From Comamonadaceae bacterium (GTDB lineage: Bacteria; Pseudomonadota; Gammaproteobacteria; Burkholderiales; Burkholderiaceae_C): a stretch of 64,000 nucleotides of DNA. The notes beneath the pieces were generated by a model, which had not been told where the DNA came from, did no database searches, and saw nothing but the letters and a program-made list of their open reading frames with translations. Below are positions 63,880 to 64,000 of this stretch, in pieces; position 1 is the stretch's first letter, and every line of letters starts with the position of its first letter. The stretch is taken from assembly GCA_947455145.1 (NCBI GenBank), contig CANGME010000013.1:1-64000 (forward strand), given 5' to 3'. The position numbers were made by a program, and so were the translations under genes.

Positions 63880-64000
63880 TCTTGTGAAAACTGATCTCGA
63901 ACCACGAATATCAAATGGTCATAGGTTTTTCGCAGATCCATTTCCGTGCAAAGCTGGTACCGGGGGTGAAATTATGGAAAAAATTGCCACATGCGGAAAT
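63880..64000. other. Right edge; possible gene start at 63974
   Basis: The 94 bases after mfd show no feature I recognise. ATG at 63974, with GGGGGTG upstream, opens a frame (MEKIATCGN) that runs off the window. Nine codons are too few to call a gene. Confidence 0.25.

Noticed and set aside
1-64000. CRISPR arrays, prophage genes or complete insertion sequences
   Set aside because: No regularly spaced repeats, transposase, integrase or phage structural genes were recognised.

Overview
The window reads as a chromosomal segment of a betaproteobacterium of the Burkholderiales, most likely a Comamonadaceae relative (Rhodoferax/Polaromonas/Acidovorax-like). That is inferred from gene content and not from a marker gene: aceEF next to a FixLJ-type two-component pair, folD-prlC, five orphan Bug/TctC solute receptors, the small Trp-rich protein family (TIGR04438), ispDF-mfd, and two palindromic repeat types familiar from this group. 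The DNA is GC-rich for the most part; the stretches at about 33.5-35.0 kb and 40.9-43.8 kb look poorer in G+C by eye.

Layout. 1-10.9 kb is housekeeping: aceF (cut by the window edge) and aceE on the minus strand, then divergently a membrane PAS histidine kinase, its response regulator, folD, prlC and a secreted glutaredoxin-like protein, followed by a broken uspA remnant. 11.2-28.7 kb is one long minus-strand catabolic region: CaiB CoA-transferase, three Bug receptors, an NHL propeller protein, a lipoprotein methyltransferase, a ThDP enzyme, a TauD-type dioxygenase, a hydroxyacid dehydrogenase, a class II aldolase, CoxG, a crotonase, an alpha/beta hydrolase and a three-subunit molybdenum hydroxylase. 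A LysR regulator, UbiD, UbiX, a DUF4936 protein and the tRNA hydroxylase TrhO run the other way. Two structured repeats of about 250 bp bracket the five-gene middle cassette (20.46-24.56 kb).

33.5-48.6 kb holds a metallophosphatase with a probable PilZ-like tail, a SOUL protein, a tight five-gene operon for a sugar acid or hydroxyacid (40.9 to 36.2 kb), an HDOD/class III cyclase pair, tRNA-Asn with its terminator, and an unrecognised operon (J-domain protein, three unknown proteins, an OB-fold SSB-like protein) running into malonyl-CoA decarboxylase. 48.6-64 kb holds lgt, an IorAB-type molybdenum hydroxylase, a reduced soxXYZA set whose SoxY has no signal peptide, an alpha/beta hydrolase plus Bug receptor, ilvD, a class I cytochrome c, ispDF and mfd.

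Working together: the 11-32 kb block has the parts for uptake or sensing of an organic acid (Bug), CoA activation (CaiB), hydroxylation (Mo enzyme), decarboxylation with prenylated FMN (UbiD/UbiX) and hydration or hydrolysis (crotonase, alpha/beta hydrolase), under one LysR regulator. The substrate cannot be read from sequence. The best candidates for undescribed biology are this pathway, the paired structured repeats around its central cassette, the J-protein/OB-fold operon behind tRNA-Asn, and the leaderless SoxY.
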